A DNA stretch of 64,000 nt, taken from NCBI RefSeq assembly GCF_016865235.1, contig NZ_CP064030.1, positions 1,054,001 to 1,118,000 on the forward strand, written 5' to 3'. The notes beneath the pieces were generated by a model. That model searched no databases and was not told the origin of the DNA. It worked only from the letters and a program-made list of their open reading frames with translations. The translations under genes were made by a program, and so were the position numbers. Origin of the DNA: Dyella caseinilytica (GTDB lineage: Bacteria; Pseudomonadota; Gammaproteobacteria; Xanthomonadales; Rhodanobacteraceae). Shown here piece by piece: positions 62,084 to 64,000 of this stretch; within the stretch, counting starts at the first letter, position 1; every line of letters starts with the position of its first letter.

Positions 62084-62833
62084 ATGAAAAATCGCTTGAA
62101 AGACCGCATTGCCTTGGTGACTGGCGCTTCATCCGGCATTGGCGAAGCGACCGCTTTGGCCTTGGCCGAGCAGGGCGCCAAAGTGGCGATCGCGGCACGC
62201 CGCAAGGATCGACTCGACCAGCTTGCCGGCAAGCTGGTCGAGCTCGGCGCCGAGCCGCTCGTGCTGCCTGCCGACCTGATTCGTGAAGCAGAGGCACAGC
62301 GCATCGTGAAGGAGACTGAGGCGCATTACGGCCGCCTGGATATTCTGGTCAACAACGCGGGCGTGATGTACCTGGAACCGGTAGCCGAAGCCGATCTCGG
62401 TCGCTGGCGCAGCATGCTGGAATTGAACGTGCTGAGCCTGATCGCTTCCACCCAGGCCGCGCTCGCCGGTATGCGGGCGCGTCGCGATGGACATATCGTG
62501 AATGTGGCGTCGGTGGCCGGGCGGGTTGCCAATCCCGCCGCAGCCGGTTACGCCGCGACCAAATTCGGTGTTGTCGGTTTTTCCGAATCGCTGCGACGCG
62601 AAATCTACAAAGACAACATCCGTGTCAGCGTGATCGAACCAGGCATGGTGGATACCGAGCTGCGCGAGCATGTCGCGCATGAGGCAAGCCAACGTGCCGT
62701 GAACGCGCGCGCAAGTGAGACGCGGCAGCTGCAGGCTGAAGACATTGCCGACACGATCCTGTTCTGTGTCACGCGACCGGATTACATGTGCATCAACGAA
62801 GTGCTGTTGCGTCCAACGGATCAGGAGCGGTGA
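62084..62833 (+). CDS. SDR family NAD(P)-dependent oxidoreductase
   Basis: A 249-residue short-chain dehydrogenase. TGASSGIGEATALA is the cofactor loop, AARRKDRL suggests NADPH (basic residues after strand 2), NNAG is at about 92-95, and the catalytic triad is Ser in VNVASVAGR with Tyr-x-x-x-Lys in GYAATKFGV. ATG 62084 fits best since AGGA lies eight bases before; ATG 62078 is only two bases from it. The stop overlaps the GTG of the next gene. Confidence 0.93.
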   Translation: MKNRLKDRIALVTGASSGIGEATALALAEQGAKVAIAARRKDRLDQLAGKLVELGAEPLVLPADLIREAEAQRIVKETEAHYGRLDILVNNAGVMYLEPVAEADLGRWRSMLELNVLSLIASTQAALAGMRARRDGHIVNVASVAGRVANPAAAGYAATKFGVVGFSESLRREIYKDNIRVSVIEPGMVDTELREHVAHEASQRAVNARASETRQLQAEDIADTILFCVTRPDYMCINEVLLRPTDQER

Positions 62834-63396
62834 GCGAACACGTAATGGCTGCACCGTTGCTGCAAACACCACGGACTCGCATTCGCCTGGCTGATGATGC
62901 CGATGCACCGAAATTGCTGCGTTATCGCCTGGAAAATCAGGCGCATCTGTCATCGTGGGAACCTCTGCGTGAGTCGGAGTACTACACCCTGGCGCATTGT
63001 GCGAAGACGATTGCCGAGGGGCGTGTGCATGCGAGCCAGGATCGAGGTTATCCGTTGATCGCATTCGATCTGGATGAGCAGCACATTCTCGCCACGTTTA
63101 CGTTCGCCAACCTCGTGCGTGGTGCGTTTCAGGCGTGTCACCTTGGGTACGGCGTTGCCGCGCGGATGCAAGGTCAGGGGCTGATGCAGGAGATTTTGCG
63201 ACCCGGGATAGATTGGGCCTTCGACGAACTGGACCTGCATCGCGTGATGGCCAATTACCTGCCGCGCAATGAACGCAGTGCGAAGCTGCTGACACAACTG
63301 GGGTTTGAGCGTGAGGGCTACGCCAAGCGCTATTTGCAGATTGCCGGGGTGTGGGAGGACCACATCCTGACGGCGCGGGTGCGGTCTGAGGTGTGA
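62830..63396 (+). CDS. GNAT N-acetyltransferase (RimJ-like)
   Basis: A 188-residue acetyltransferase of the RimJ type: TPRTRIRLADDADAPKLLRY at the start, CHLGYGVAARMQGQGLMQEI as the acetyl-CoA site, and RVMANYLPRNERSAKLLTQL with GFEREGYAKRYLQI at the end. RimJ acetylates ribosomal protein uS5 in E. coli; that role is possible but unproven. The GTG start overlaps the SDR stop as GTGA; AGGAG is only two bases before it, and an ATG 15 bases later is an alternative. Confidence 0.88.
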   Translation: MSEHVMAAPLLQTPRTRIRLADDADAPKLLRYRLENQAHLSSWEPLRESEYYTLAHCAKTIAEGRVHASQDRGYPLIAFDLDEQHILATFTFANLVRGAFQACHLGYGVAARMQGQGLMQEILRPGIDWAFDELDLHRVMANYLPRNERSAKLLTQLGFEREGYAKRYLQIAGVWEDHILTARVRSEV

Positions 63397-63427
63397 GCCT
63401 TTATATCTCTGCGGAAGACTCAATTTC

Positions 63428-63509
63428 CCTCAGCGTCATCCCGGCGAAGGCCGGGATCCACGCTTCGCACTCGCCATGGATCCCGGCCTTCGCCGGGATG
63501 ATGCTGAGG
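63428..63509. repeat. REPIN-like inverted pair, family R1
   Basis: The arms 63428-63460 and 63477-63509 match at 32 of 33 positions over a 16-bp spacer. It shares its core (CGTCATCCCGGCGAAGGCCG) and its CCTCA ends with the pair at 58546. It fills most of the gap between convergent acetyltransferase and helicase genes. Confidence 0.85.
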
Positions 63510-63533
63510 AAAGAACAGATATCTGGAGAATCG

Positions 63534-64000
63534 TTACGCCTTCGCCGCCGGTCTGCGCCCACCCGAGCGCCGCTTGCGATTACCCATGGCGTGTTCGCCG
63601 CCACCATTGCTCTGCTGCTTATGCCCGTGCGGGCGATGCGACGAACCACCCTGCCGCTGCGGGCGCGCCTGGCGCTGTCCCTGTTTCGGACGTGGCGCTT
63701 GTGCATCCAGCCGCAACGGTGAAGACAATTCGAAGCCCGGCACTTCGTTGATCGCGATGTCCTGATTGAGCAATTTGCGAATATCGCGCAGCAGCCCGGA
63801 TTCCTCATGGCTGACCAGCGACAGCGCAATGCCTTCGGCACCAGCGCGGCCTGTACGGCCGATGCGGTGCACGTAATCTTCGGCCACCATCGGCAGGTCG
63901 TAGTTGATCACGATCGGCAATTGGTCGATGTCGATACCGCGTGCGGCGATGTCGGTAGCCACCAGCACGGTGATGCGTCCGCTCTTGAAGTCGCTGAGCG
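63534..64000 (-). CDS. DEAD-box RNA helicase, RhlE-like, C-terminal part
   Basis: The gene runs off the right edge, so its N-terminal helicase core is not visible; about 155 residues remain. LVATDIAARGIDIDQLPIVI and VHRIGRTGRAGAEG are helicase motifs V and VI. The tail is basic and Gln/Gly-rich (RPKQGQRQARPQRQGG, RPHGHKQQSNGGG) and ends NRKRRSGGRRPAAKA, as in RhlE proteins, without the DbpA-type domain of the neighbouring DeaD. Two paralogous RNA helicases therefore lie within 2 kb of each other on the same strand. Confidence 0.88.
   Translation of the reverse strand, partial: LSDFKSGRITVLVATDIAARGIDIDQLPIVINYDLPMVAEDYVHRIGRTGRAGAEGIALSLVSHEESGLLRDIRKLLNQDIAINEVPGFELSSPLRLDAQAPRPKQGQRQARPQRQGGSSHRPHGHKQQSNGGGEHAMGNRKRRSGGRRPAAKA

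Overview
The window is a gene-dense stretch of GC-rich chromosome from a gammaproteobacterium. It most resembles the Rhodanobacteraceae (Dyella, Rhodanobacter, Luteibacter) within the Xanthomonadales/Lysobacterales. That placement rests on the look of the proteins (RapA, the pil minor-pilin operon, LptE-HolA-NadD, PqiA halves, a Fiu/PiuA-like receptor with a PKHD hydroxylase) and is an inference, not a database result. I see no rRNA, tRNA, CRISPR array, transposase or phage gene. Both edges cut genes: a class III aminotransferase on the left and a DEAD-box helicase on the right.

Layout. 1-6578: aminotransferase 3' part with a terminator, a TctD/TctE-like two-component pair, and an M1 peptidase coupled to a six-helix membrane protein. 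6600-12800: a HutD-GNAT-SET operon, a secreted helix-hairpin-helix protein, an M20 peptidase overlapping a YggS-type PLP protein, a NlpC/P60 hydrolase and a rhomboid protease. 12800-17100: a ProY-like permease and RapA. 17390-24480: the translationally coupled fimT-pilV-pilW-pilX-pilY1-pilE operon, in which PilY1 carries an N-terminal L-type-lectin-like domain. 24480-27680: PKHD hydroxylase and TonB-dependent siderophore receptor with a candidate Fur box. 27870-36980: M13 peptidase, a phospholipase-C-like phosphoesterase, a di-heme peroxidase, M14 peptidase, DUF502 and DUF4442 proteins. 37030-41630: a thioredoxin-TPR protein and a pqiA1-pqiA2-pqiB-pqiC operon. 41900-52050: the housekeeping series leuS-lptE-holA-nadD ... 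rsfS-rlmH, interrupted between nadD and rsfS. 52100-64000: GNAT, methyltransferase, divergent ald/lrp, TfoX-like, Maf, CPBP, MAPEG, YpfJ, YkgJ, YgiD, DeaD, SDR, GNAT and part of a second helicase.

The strongest system-level observation is the insert between nadD and rsfS. A Tat-type periplasmic MsrB and a DipZ-like transmembrane thiol carrier run divergently from an ECF sigma factor and an NrsF-type (DUF1109) membrane anti-sigma. The 155-bp divergent region holds two copies of the same bipartite motif, GTAAC-N17-CGAA, one facing each operon. This predicts one autoregulated envelope methionine-sulfoxide repair regulon. The second striking feature is a 266-bp nested inverted-repeat element that exactly fills the space between rsfS and rlmH: a 31-bp closing stem with two internal arms, and the rlmH ribosome-binding site inside the closing stem. 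REP-like inverted pairs occur in several other intergenic gaps.
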